Source of the DNA: an uncultured Luminiphilus sp.
GTDB lineage: Bacteria; Pseudomonadota; Gammaproteobacteria; Pseudomonadales; Halieaceae
DNA length: 64,000 nt
Direction of reading: 5' to 3'
Assembly (NCBI GenBank): GCA_943840615.1
Contig: CALSVI010000008.1
Coordinates: 62,001 to 126,000 of the forward strand
Each line of letters opens with the position of its first letter. The stretch's first letter is position 1. Of this stretch, positions 37,209 through 46,481 are shown one piece after another. The notes below the pieces were generated by a model. That model made no database searches. It worked only from the letters and a program-made list of their open reading frames with translations, and was not told the DNA's origin. A program made the translations under genes and the position numbers.

Positions 37209-38279
37209 TCATGAATGGTAGCGCCGGGGTGCTCTGGCGGTAAGGCGGGTCATGAGTTCGTAGCCAATGGTCCCGCAGTGATTCGCCACCTCATCAATTT
37301 GGGGCTGATCTCCCCACAATACGGCGGGTGCGCCCGTCGTCACGCCGACGCAATCCGTGACGTCCACGGTGGTCATATCCATAGAGACTCGTCCTGCGAG
37401 GGGCGCAATCTGCCCATTGATGCTGATAGGGAGTGCCATCCGCGGCCGCCCAGGGGTAACCGTCGCCGTAGCCAATTGGCAGGGTTGCAATCAGGCTGTC
37501 GCGCTGGGCAATCCATCGTCCGCCGTATCCGACGGATTCACCGCTTTTTACTTGCCGGACGGCGAGCACCGAACTGCGCAGCTGCATGGCCGCCTTGATC
37601 TTTGGGTCGGGCGCGAGCCCCTGTATTTGTCCGCCGTAGAGCGAATAGCCCACGCGGACCCAGTCACTGCGTGCCGGGCAGGGCAGAGCGGGTCGCCGCA
37701 GAGTTATGGAGGCTGGTGGGGGCATCCCAGGGGCCTGTGTGATGAGTCCAGTCTGGCTAATTGGGTTTGCGTCAATGCGCTGTCGGGGTCTTCGGCAGAC
37801 GCCAGATGCGACATGGCAGTCACGCTCGTGATGCCCATTTCCTGAAGTTTGCGTCGGGCAGGGCCGACTTGATCGGAAGCAAAGCCCAGCCTGTGCATGC
37901 CGGTGTCCAGCTTCATCCAGACGTGGGGTAACTCTGCGGCGTGTACCTTACACCATTGCAGTTGCTCCTCCTGGTGCAGTACGGGCCACAAATCGAGCTT
38001 CACGGCTAGCGCAAGATCACTGGCGGCATGCGGGCCCTCCAGAATAAGAATGGGCGCCTTGATCCCCGCCTCGCGCAATATGACCGCCTCCTCGGTATAG
38101 GCAACGGCTAAGGCGTCGACCAATGCCTCGATGTGCTGTGCGACGGGCACAGCGCCATGGCCGTAGGCGTTCGCTTTCACGACTGCAATGAACTTTTGAT
38201 CCACTAGGGGAGCGCGCAGCGCGGCAATATTGTCACTGATGACGGTGAGATCGATGTGAATCGTCGTGGCGCGTGACAT
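37209..38279 (-). CDS. alr: Alanine racemase, three frameshifts
   Basis: The PLP enzyme of about 355 residues interconverts L- and D-alanine. The N-terminal barrel carries the PLP Lys in FIAVVKANAYGHG; the second catalytic base Tyr is in GESVGYGGRW. Extra bases near 37739, 37666 and 37443 split it. Repair gives STGPWDAPTSLHNSAAT, DWVRVGYSLYGG, IGYGDGYPWAARMALPIS and LAGRVSMDM, all as in Alr. The ATG overlaps the stop of the aminotransferase gene by one base (TGATG), so the two are translationally coupled. Confidence 0.92.
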
Positions 38280-39139
38280 CAGGGTCTGCTGAAACGATGC
38301 TGGTGGAATAATTGCTGTGCCGCTGACCAGCGAGGACCGGGCTTGCCATCATTCACGGGCTGGCCGTTAACGCGGACAACGGGAGACAACTCTTTGGTAG
38401 AAGAGCTCAGCCAGATTTCCTGTGCACTGAGTACTTCTTCGAGACTAACGGGGCGGACCTCTACCGCCCAGTCTGAATGTGCCGCCAATAGCTCAAGGCA
38501 CTGACGCCGAGTCACCCCCGGCAATTTTTGATGGTCCAGTTCGGGCGTCAGGATGATATCGTCCGACACAACAAACACGTTGCAGGCTGCCGCTTCGGTG
38601 AGCTGATTGTGATCATTGAATAGCAGTACCTCCTCCGCGTTCTCCTCAACGGCTTCCATCATGTGGAGCACATTGCCCAAGAGGGCTGTCGACTTGATGT
38701 GACAGCGGCCCCAGCGTTGGTCTGGTCGCGTCACGGTGGTGAAGCAGGTGGCGCTCTCGATAGACCCGTCAGACGGAGGCGAGATAGGAAAAGTGTAGGC
38801 GAACACAGTGGGTTCACATTTGTCAGGGAAGGCGTGCTGACGCCTTTCGACAACGCCTCTCGTGATTTGCAGATAGATTCCCAGATCCCCGCCACCATTT
38901 CGGTGGATGAGCTCGTCAATGAGCGCATGCAGCTGCGCGTCGGAATGAGACGGAGACAGCGCTATGCCCTTTAGGGAGTCATGCAGTCGCTCAAGGTGGT
39001 ACGGCATGGCCACTGGTTGGCCGCCATAACAAGGAATGACCTCGTACACGCCGTCGCCAAATAAAAAGCCTCGGTCCATCGGCGATATACGCGCCTCAGA
39101 CAAAGGGGTGAATATCCCGTTGACATAAGCCGTGGTCAC
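38279..39139 (-). CDS. dat: D-amino acid aminotransferase-like class IV PLP enzyme
   Basis: The product is 286 residues from a GTG at 39139; the coding frame is open further upstream but homologues begin at about this TAYVNGIFTPLSEA segment. It belongs to fold type IV with the branched-chain aminotransferases. The PLP Lys is in CHIKSTALLGNV, with LTEAAACNVFVV and LPGVTRRQCLEL after it. DRGFLFGDGVYEVI and the GRCHIKS context favour a D-amino acid aminotransferase (D-Ala + 2-oxoglutarate to pyruvate + D-Glu) over IlvE. The neighbours alr and the D-glutamate cyclase-like genes support this. The GTG appears to overlap the repaired stop of the DUF4392 gene. Confidence 0.88.
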   Translation of the reverse strand: MTTAYVNGIFTPLSEARISPMDRGFLFGDGVYEVIPCYGGQPVAMPYHLERLHDSLKGIALSPSHSDAQLHALIDELIHRNGGGDLGIYLQITRGVVERRQHAFPDKCEPTVFAYTFPISPPSDGSIESATCFTTVTRPDQRWGRCHIKSTALLGNVLHMMEAVEENAEEVLLFNDHNQLTEAAACNVFVVSDDIILTPELDHQKLPGVTRRQCLELLAAHSDWAVEVRPVSLEEVLSAQEIWLSSSTKELSPVVRVNGQPVNDGKPGPRWSAAQQLFHQHRFSRP

Positions 39140-39993
39140 CGCGGTTCCCCTGCAATAAAATGGCGTGGACGGCCTGCATGACGCTCTCTGCCGCGTGTTC
39201 GGGAAAGCCATCTTCTGTGGCGGTGGACGCTCCCGTCACGCCATCGACGGCGCCGTTGCGCACCAGGTGTTCCAGATCAGACTGAATATCGACTATTGGG
39301 CTCATTGTTCTGTTATCCAGCCAGTCTGTCAGTGCGCAAAGCGCGTAGGCCGCCCAGTTAGACACGTCCGCTACGATTAATTCGCTGCAGGTGCTGCTCG
39401 CTGGACGTATATCGAGTTCTGACAGGCTTTCCAGTGCGTTTCCCATACCGACTTCATTGCCGCCGTCACCAATGGCTATGGTAGGGCAGTTGGCCTGATC
39501 AAGGTAGGGCTCAACCCTGACGCATCGCGCAGAAATATCTTCACCGGCCATATTGTAATAGTGGCCGTCCTGCGGCGGCGCCCGGGCACTCGATGCTGAT
39601 CACCAGTGCTGGGGGATCCTTTTTATACAGCTGCCGCCGCGGCTTTTTGAGCTTGTTCTTGCGTTCCCGGCGACAGCGCATGACAACAGCACTGCTCGGA
39701 GAGCGCTTCGCCGTTACGGCGGCCTCGGATAGAATGACAGGGTCTTTGCCGAGTCTTTGACAGAGCCGATAGAGCGCCATCGCTCCAGCGGGCCCGTCGG
39801 TTTCAAAGGTTTGCGCCACCGGGAATCCGGTCAGAATATACACTCGCCCCGAGCAAGCTCGGATTGTCTGCGCGGCGCGCAGCAGATAGCCCGGCGTCAA
39901 GCTGGCTCGCACGCGATCCATGCCGCGATGATTGTTGGTCGCTAGCAGTGCTTCGATAGCCTCCGAGACGGCGAGAAGATCAGGCTGGGTCAC
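39136..39993 (-). CDS. DUF4392 protein (D-glutamate cyclase C-terminal domain family), about four frameshifts
   Basis: The start is a GTG at 39993 overlapping the pxpC stop (GTGA). The repaired protein, about 285 residues, runs VTQPDLLAVSEAIEALLATN, VYILTGFPVAQTFETDGPAG, EALSEQCCCHALSPGT, YKKDPPALVISIECPGAAAD and PTIAIGDGGNEVGMGN, the last being the family hallmark. Breaks lie near 39710 (lost base), 39629, 39569 and 39141; the last gives a natural end at QGNR with the stop overlapping the Dat start. In mammals this domain is the C-terminal half of the mitochondrial D-glutamate cyclase. Here it is a separate gene. The frame as read continues to 39096. Confidence 0.8.
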
Positions 39994-40915
39994 CGCAATC
40001 GTGTCTCCAAGTAGTGCTGCTCCAGCCATTGAATTCGGTCGGCCTCCTCGGGGCTGCACACCGCAAAGCGCACTTTCTGCCCGGGCCGCGCCTGAGCCAG
40101 TCGTAGGCAATCACTGCGAATGACGGCGCCCGGCTTAGGGTAGCCGCCTACAGTTTGTCGGTCGTTGAGGAGGATAATGGGCTTGCCATCGGGTGGAATC
40201 TGGATGGCCCCGTGGCAAGTGGCCTCAGACAGGAGGGTGTGAATTCCCGTCTCAATGTGGCCCCCGTTAGCGTGACACCCATCCGGTTGGCTTTTGGGGT
40301 GACGACATAATCGGATTGCAGGAGAGATTTGATCGCGGTCTCGGAGAGTGCCGCGTACTGAAATCCCGGCACGAACCTGAGCCATAGTGTTTCCCGGGTT
40401 CGCACGGTGATGAGTTGAGGATCCGCTCGGCCTCCGCTGCTCGGAAGTCGCCAATGGGCAGCACATCACCATTCTTCAGATAGCCCCCGTTCAGGCCGCC
40501 GACTCCCTCTCTTGGCGAGGTGCTGCGGCTCGCAAATTGTGGGGTGATCGCTATCCCGCCCGATATGTGTAGGTAGCTGTAAACGCCCTCTGCCGCCGCT
40601 TTGATGTCTAAGCGTCTGTCCTCCCGCAACAGTGTGGACGCTGGTAGGGTTGACCGGCTGTGGTCGATGCTGAGGCTAACCGGTGCGCCGGTAACCACGA
40701 TGTGGCAGTCATCCGCTGGGGGACGCAACGAAATCGCCGTACGCTACCTCGATGGCAGCTTCGTCCTGAAGGTGCCCGAGCTGGCGCTGGCCACTGATCA
40801 GCGCGCACCAATCCATCGCACCCGCAGGTGGAATACCCATCTGCAGCATGCCGAACCGGCCGCTGTCTTGAACGCTGGAGGCGATTCCCGCTCGCTGGAT
40901 CTGCAGCGTGTTCAT
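39990..40915 (-). CDS. pxpC: 5-oxoprolinase subunit C (biotin-dependent carboxyltransferase-like), three frameshifts
   Basis: The repaired protein is about 308 residues. It starts MNTLQIQRAGIASSVQDSGR, typical of PxpC/KipA, then GVYSYLHISGGIAI, REGVGGLNGGYLKNGD, RFVPGFQY and ends QWLEQHYLETRLR. Breaks are one extra base in the G run at 40718-40722 and lost bases near 40431 and 40257. PxpC works with PxpA and PxpB in ATP-dependent opening of 5-oxo-L-proline to L-glutamate. Its start overlaps the pxpB stop (ATGA). Confidence 0.9.
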
Positions 40916-41607
40916 GAGGGGCGGCTCATCGAGTGGAAATCTGCTTCGCTGATGGGTTCAAATCTGACAAAGTCACCGACGCTCAGCCTCGAGGGGGGTG
41001 TCGATTCGAGAGTGAATAGTCGTTCCGGGCACGCACCAATAAGTCGCCATCCTCCGGGGGAGTCGCAGGGGTAAATAGCGGTCTGTGAGTCCGCAATCGC
41101 CACAGTGCCGGCCGAGACTTCAGGGCGGGGGGTACTGAGTCGAGGTGTCTCCAAGCGCGAGTCGACGTTACCCAGATAGCAAAATCCGGGGGCGAAGCCC
41201 GTGGCATAGGCGAAATAGGTCTGCTCGCAGTGAAGTCGAATAACGTCGTCAACACTCAGGCCCGTGTCGTCCGCAAGCCACTCGAGATCTGGCGCGACGC
41301 TTGGGTGATAGAACACCGGGAGTACAACCGGCTGCTCGGTGCGTTCGTCGGGTTCGGATGTCTCCGGCAGGGGATTGTCGGCCTGCTCGAGCAGCCATGC
41401 CTCAGCGCGGTCGCGTTCGAATTTAAAGGGCGTGAAAAAGAGGGTGAGGGTGGTATAGCCGATAACGCTGTCGGTCAGCGTCTCACCGAAGTGGTGTTGT
41501 GCGGCGTCCTGTATCGACAGGAGTCTGCGGGTCAGCGCCGGTTGCGGCGGCTCTGAGAAGATCAGGCGCATCGCCGATTCACCCGCTGGGCCGACCTCAA
41601 ATGTCAT
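40912..41607 (-). CDS. pxpB: 5-oxoprolinase subunit B (KipI-like)
   Basis: The 231-residue, intact protein has the KipI/PxpB pattern: a degenerate N-terminal domain (SVIGYTTLTLFFTPF), then the cyclophilin-like domain with YATGFAPGFCYLGNVD, RLSTPRPEVSAGTVAIAD, AIYPCDSPGGWRLIG and a final FVRFEPIS. It forms a complex with PxpC that activates the PxpA reaction. It starts at the base after the pxpA stop and overlaps pxpC by four bases, so expression is coupled. Confidence 0.93.
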   Translation of the reverse strand: MTFEVGPAGESAMRLIFSEPPQPALTRRLLSIQDAAQHHFGETLTDSVIGYTTLTLFFTPFKFERDRAEAWLLEQADNPLPETSEPDERTEQPVVLPVFYHPSVAPDLEWLADDTGLSVDDVIRLHCEQTYFAYATGFAPGFCYLGNVDSRLETPRLSTPRPEVSAGTVAIADSQTAIYPCDSPGGWRLIGACPERLFTLESTPPSRLSVGDFVRFEPISEADFHSMSRPS

Positions 41608-42349
41608 TTAAAGGTTGTCCAGCGCCTGACGTATGCCGCGGATCATTTTGACCGCACCGGGCGTATCGCTGTGAACGCACAATGTGTCGGCGTCTACAGG
41701 GATGCGCTTTCCTCGCGGTGTCCTCAGTTTGTTTTGAGAGATGGCGACCGCTTGCAGTGCCGCTGCATCCGGGCTCAACAGAGCGCCTGGCTTGTCTCGC
41801 CCCAGAAGCAGACCGCGGCTAGTGTAGCCGCGGTCTGCGAAGGCCTCGTAGCGCAGAGTGAGGCCATGCTCTACCGCGAGTTGCACGGTCTTGCGGTCTC
41901 TGGGCGTTGCCAGCACCACCAATTCCAAATCGGAATGCCAGCTGGCAACCGCCCTCATGATGTCGTTGAGTAAAGAGGGGTCAGCAAGCACGGCGTGATA
42001 GAGCGCACCATGGGGCTTGACGTAGGTAACGCGGGTACTGTTGGCGCGTGCAATGCCATCGAGGGCGCCAATTTGATACTGAACAAGATCAATGAGCTCT
42101 TGTCCGCGGATGTCCATTGCGCGACGACCAAAGCCCTGCTTGTCAGGGTAGGAGACATGGGCCCCGATCTCGGTCTTGTGGCGTCTGGCCAGATCAATAC
42201 ACCGGCGCATGGTGCTGGGGTCACCCGCATGTCCGCCGCAGGCGATATTGGCGGCATCAATCAGGGGCATGATGCGTTTTGTCATCCCCCATCTCCCAGG
42301 GACCAAAGCTCTCTCCCATGTCGCAGTTGAGGGTTAGCGGTTTTGTCAT
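41608..42349 (-). CDS. pxpA: 5-oxoprolinase subunit A (LamB/YcsF family), one frameshift
   Basis: The start at 42349 ([20 protein letters not shown]) overlaps the stop of the DUF1445 gene by four bases. An extra base near 42275 breaks the frame after MGDDKT; removal gives [19 protein letters not shown], the family's second hallmark. Later blocks are [26 protein letters not shown] and [10 protein letters not shown]. Total is about 246 residues, the usual size. PxpA carries the ring-opening site for 5-oxoproline and needs PxpBC. Confidence 0.93.
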
Positions 42350-43156
42350 GAGTTATTCACCAGTTCTGCATTCTTAAGATCTGTGACCAGCATATGTCCC
42401 GGCTCGTGAGTAATGGCCAGAGGCAGTCTCGCAGCTTCTAGCGCCACTTGTGGCGTCACGCCGCAGGCCCAGAAGAGCGGAATGTCGTCCTCACGTAGGC
42501 TAACGGGATCACCAAAATCAGGTTGCCCAAGATCGCCAATTCCAATCAAGCCCGGATTACCAAGGTGAATCGGCGCGCCATGGACTGAGGGGTATCGGGA
42601 GCAGATCTGAATGGCTTCAATGGCCGCTGCCGCGGGCATCGGACGCATACTCACGACCATTTTGCCCTCGAACGGTCCTGCGGGGCTGCAGTCAATATGC
42701 GTGCGGTACATGGGCACATTCACTTCCTCACTAATGTTTCTGATTTCGATCCCGGCCGTCGATCAATGCCTCTTCGAACGAGAAGGAGCAGCCCAAAGCG
42801 AAAGCGACCCAGTCGTCCTGCCAGAGTTGCGTAATGTCATTGCGCTGCTCGACCACTTGCCCGTTTTTCCACACCCGGTACTGGGGTAAGTCGGTTCGGA
42901 TGTCGATATCGTTGCCCAGCGCGGGTAGCTGATAGGCGCCGGGCTGGTCACTTGAGGCCAGCAGCGGGCAGGGCCGTGGGTTCAGTCTGCAAAAGGTCTC
43001 GAAATGCGTTGCGGTATCTGCAGGCAGAATGACCACGTTGCATTGCACGAAGCCTGGGGCTAACCCGGAGGTTTGGTGATTGAAATCGGATGACCGGCAA
43101 AGGGCCCTGATCTCTGCGCCTGTCGTCTTCTTATTCGCCGCTACCATCTTGGTCAT
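42346..43156 (-). CDS. DUF1445 / YcsI-like protein (D-glutamate cyclase family, putative hydro-lyase), one frameshift
   Basis: This is the first gene of the operon, about 269 residues. The N-terminus shows the family segment [17 protein letters not shown], then FSFEEALID. Removing one base near 42756 gives [20 protein letters not shown] and on to [16 protein letters not shown] and [27 protein letters not shown], all standard DUF1445 blocks. Database names vary (putative hydro-lyase, UPF0317), and the same domain forms the N-terminal half of mammalian D-glutamate cyclase. The shared operon with PxpABC supports a role in forming or handling 5-oxoproline. It diverges from the acyl-CoA synthetase gene across 48 bases. 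Confidence 0.85.
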
Positions 43157-43204
43157 GAGCTTGTATAGTGACCTCGAATCATACGCTCAAAAGAGAGAGA
43201 CGCC

Positions 43205-44735
43205 ATGCCGCATTTTTCTGCCTATGCTGCTGAAACCCCGGATCGACCCGCCTACATTATGGCTAATTCGGGCGAGGTTGTGACCTATAGCTCAGTTAGA
43301 TCGCAGATCGAATCAGATTGCCCATTTGTTGAGATTGTCGGGGGTCAGGCGCGGTGATCACATTGCCATGATGATGAAAAACTGTGTTGAGTTCTTGCAG
43401 GTTGCGCAGGCGGCAAACCGAACTGGAGTCATCTTTACGCCCATCAGCACGCATCTGAAGCAGGATGAAACGGCGTACATCATCACGAACTGTAAAGCGA
43501 AATTATTTATCGCCTCAGCCAGCCTTGCGGAGGTTGCCGTCGACGCCGTCTCTGCGACCGAGGGATTGGAGCGCTGTCTGTCGGTAGGCGGTGACATTGC
43601 GGGATTCGAATCGTTGGATGAGCAGCTGGCGAGCCTTCCGGAAACGCCCATCGAGGATGAATTTTTGGGCGCTCCAATGCTGTATTCCTCGGGCACTACG
43701 GGTAAGCCAAAGGGCGTTTACTGGGCGCCTCATGCCGAGGATATCCAAACGGATCATCCCATGTCGGGCAGCGTCGGGGCATTCTTCGGTTTTAATGTCG
43801 AGACGATTTATTTGTCGCCGGCTCCGCTCTACCACGCGGCGCCGCTCCATTACAATTTGATGGTGCTCGGCCTAGGCGGCACGTCAGTGATCATGGAGCA
43901 TTTTGATCCGGAACAGTCGCTGGCTTTGATAGAGCAGTATCAGGTGACCCATAGTCAGTGGGTGCCCATCATGTTTGTGCGAATGCTGAAACTGCCAGAA
44001 GGCGCGCGAACGCGTTTTGACCTGAGCACTATGAAGTGTGCGATTCACGCAGCTGCCCCCTGTCCGATAGATGTGAAGGAGGCCATGATTGAATGGTGGG
44101 GCCCCGTGATCGTGGAGTATTACTCTGGTAGCGAGGGCAACGGATTCACCATCATCGATTCGGCCAGCTGGCTAACGCATAAAGGTTCAGTGGGGCAGGC
44201 ATTAATTGGCGAGCCTAGAATCGTGAGCGAGACGGGTGAAGTACTCGGTCCCGGCGAGGTGGGCGACGTCTACTTCGCGAACAGCCGGCCCTTTGAGTAC
44301 TTTGACGAGCCAGAGAAAACGAAAGACGCCTTTAATGCGCAGGGTTGGAGCACGATGGGTGATGTGGGTTACCTTGATGACGAGGGTTTTCTCTACCTGA
44401 CCGACCGCAAGAACTTCACCATTATCACCGGAGGGGTCAATGTCTACCCCGCCGAAATCGAAGGGCTTTTGATCACCCACGACAAGGTGGCGGATGTGGC
44501 GGTGTTTGGCATACCTCACCCCGAATTTGGTGAAGAGATCGTGGCGGTGGTGCAGCCCCTCAACTGGGCAGAGGCCACCGAGGAGACTCGAATGGCGCTG
44601 ATTGACTGGCTGCGGGAGCGTCTGTCCGGTGTCAAGGTGCCGAGAAAACTCGATTTTATGGAGGCGCTACCGCGAATGGATAACGGCAAGCTTTACAAGC
44701 GACATTTGCAGGACGCTTATCGCGACGCGGTGTGA
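43205..44735 (+). CDS. Acyl-CoA synthetase (AMP-forming), one frameshift
   Basis: The ATG at 43205 follows GAGAGAGACG. One extra C near 43296 breaks the frame; repair gives VVTYSQLDRRSNQIAHLLRL. The product is about 509 residues. It has the P-loop-like MLYSSGTTGKPKGVYW, the YYSGSEGNG adenine motif, GWSTMGDVGYLDDEGF, TDRKNFTIITGGVNVYPAE and the catalytic Lys in MDNGKLYKRHL. It activates a carboxylic acid, probably a fatty, steroid side-chain or aromatic acid, to its CoA thioester. It is divergent from the oxoproline operon and starts the acyl-CoA region. Confidence 0.9.
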
Positions 44736-44830
44736 GTTTTTCGTCTGTCAAGCTGGTTCGTTTCCCGCAGAGGCTCTATGCTTCGAGCTTGGGGTCGACA
44801 AACAAAAGACGGGTAGCGAAGGAGTGGTAG

Positions 44831-46462
44831 TTGGCGGTCAAGTCTGAGTTGCGGCAGCTCGAGCAGGAAATGGATGCGGCGCAGTGCTACGAAGAGTGGC
44901 TGACTGCCGCGGGCGCTCACGATGCGCTGACCGGAAAGGCGGAGTGGCGTCAGGAAGAGCTTTCCGAGCTGTATGATCATGCGCAAATTCGCTACCGATT
45001 GGATCGACTGCGCAAGTTTCGTAGGCAAAAAGACTGGACGGGTCTCCTCTACGCCCTCAACGAAGGGATCCACGGCAATATGGGGGGGATGGGTAACAGC
45101 GTTCTCTACCGGCAGGCCAAATCCGGCACCAAGGTACTCGTTGAACAATACATACAAGAAATAGACGAAGCGCTTCGGCTCCTGGCCGAGTTGCCCGACG
45201 ACGTAATCCCCACTCAGCAGAAGCTCGATTTCTTTTATCGCAGTAACGTGTGTTACGGCCGCTCAGCGCTGATGTTGAGTGGCGGCGGTGTACTGGGCTT
45301 TGTACATGTCGGGGTGGTCACCGAGTTACTGCGTCACGGCCTGCTGCCCCGGGTGGTATCGGGGTCCAGCGCGGGCTCCATTGTGGCGGCGGCACTCGCA
45401 GCCTACACCGATGAAGAAATGATGCAGCTTGACCTCATTGCCTTGATGGAATCTGGCGGAGCGGATACCAAGGGTCTGGTTCGACAATGGTTGTCGGGAG
45501 CGGGAAGCCGGTTCACCGCTGAAGACACTGAAAAGCTGATTGAATCGACGATCCCCGATCTGACTTTTGGCGAGGCGTATGCCAAGACCGGTCGTCAGGT
45601 CAGTATCACGGTGGCGCCTGCCGAGCCACATCAGCGCTCCAGGCTCCTCAATGCCGTGTCTTCTCCCAACGTTTACTTACGTTCTGCTGCGATGGCCTCT
45701 TGTGCCATTCCCGGTGTATTCCCGGCCGTAATGCTGCAAGCCAAGAATGAAAAAGGCGAGCGGCAGCCCTACCTGCCTGCGCGACGCTGGGTGGATGGCT
45801 CTGTCGCAGACGACCTGCCGGCCAAGCGCCTGTCGCGGCTTTTTTCGACCAATCATTACATTGTGAGTATGGTGAACCCGATTGCGAGAGCTTTCCTTCC
45901 TCGTGACGACAAAGTAAGGCCGCTGCGGCAAGCGGCCACTTCGCTGGGAATGGGTATTGGCCGGGAGATGCTGAATTTCTATCGTGGGGTCGCCAAGAAA
46001 TATGGCGAACATTGGCCGAAATTCAACATGATGATGCACGGAGTTCATGCGTTACTTGATCAAGAATATTCGGGCGATATCAATATTGTTCCAAAGTTTC
46101 GCTTTCAGAACCCGCTCAATCTGATTAGCCAGCCCAGCGAACAGGAGCTGCGATTGCTCGTGAGGGAGGGCGAGAGGGCCACCTACAGCCGGGTCGAGTC
46201 TGTTAGGCGCTGTACCCAAATTTCTAGGACGCTGGAGGAAATCCTCCACCGTTTTGAGCATGGCGACCTGCGCCCGGCGCCCGGGACCTACCGGCGGCCA
46301 AAGAGCTCGCGTCGCCGGCCTCCGCCCACGGCGTCGCAAAAGAAAGCGATGAAGGCCGATAGGGCGTCTAAGGCTGGTAAATCAGACCCTGCCCCAGGCG
46401 CTCAATCTCCACGCCGAATGACCAGAGCCGCCGGGGTGGCGACCAAAATCAAAGTCGCCTGA
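44831..46462 (+). CDS. Patatin-like phospholipase with DUF3336 domain
   Basis: The product is 543 residues from a TTG at 44831, preceded by GAAGGAGTGG. The N-terminal DUF3336 region (about residues 15-130) is followed by a patatin domain: oxyanion hole SGGGVLG at 150, nucleophile Ser180 in GSSAG and catalytic Asp in WVDGSVADDLP. The C-terminus is Lys/Arg/Pro-rich (KSSRRRPPPTASQKK), so it may bind membrane or nucleic acid. DUF3336 patatins include the yeast triacylglycerol lipases, so a neutral-lipid or phospholipid lipase role is likely. It could release fatty acids for the neighbouring synthetases. Confidence 0.92.
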   Translation: MAVKSELRQLEQEMDAAQCYEEWLTAAGAHDALTGKAEWRQEELSELYDHAQIRYRLDRLRKFRRQKDWTGLLYALNEGIHGNMGGMGNSVLYRQAKSGTKVLVEQYIQEIDEALRLLAELPDDVIPTQQKLDFFYRSNVCYGRSALMLSGGGVLGFVHVGVVTELLRHGLLPRVVSGSSAGSIVAAALAAYTDEEMMQLDLIALMESGGADTKGLVRQWLSGAGSRFTAEDTEKLIESTIPDLTFGEAYAKTGRQVSITVAPAEPHQRSRLLNAVSSPNVYLRSAAMASCAIPGVFPAVMLQAKNEKGERQPYLPARRWVDGSVADDLPAKRLSRLFSTNHYIVSMVNPIARAFLPRDDKVRPLRQAATSLGMGIGREMLNFYRGVAKKYGEHWPKFNMMMHGVHALLDQEYSGDINIVPKFRFQNPLNLISQPSEQELRLLVREGERATYSRVESVRRCTQISRTLEEILHRFEHGDLRPAPGTYRRPKSSRRRPPPTASQKKAMKADRASKAGKSDPAPGAQSPRRMTRAAGVATKIKVA

Positions 46463-46481
46463 CGCCTCTTAGTGATCCTCC

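Noticed and set aside
35638-43156. Programmed frameshifting or pseudogenes in the oxoproline/alr/ppx region
   Set aside because: There are too many shifts, in both directions, with no slippery sites or pattern, and every active-site motif survives. Sequence error is simpler.
46402-46481. C-terminal extension of the kinase into the patatin gene
   Set aside because: It overlaps a conserved gene on the opposite strand and does not resemble the end of the family; a shifted frame stops at 46482.
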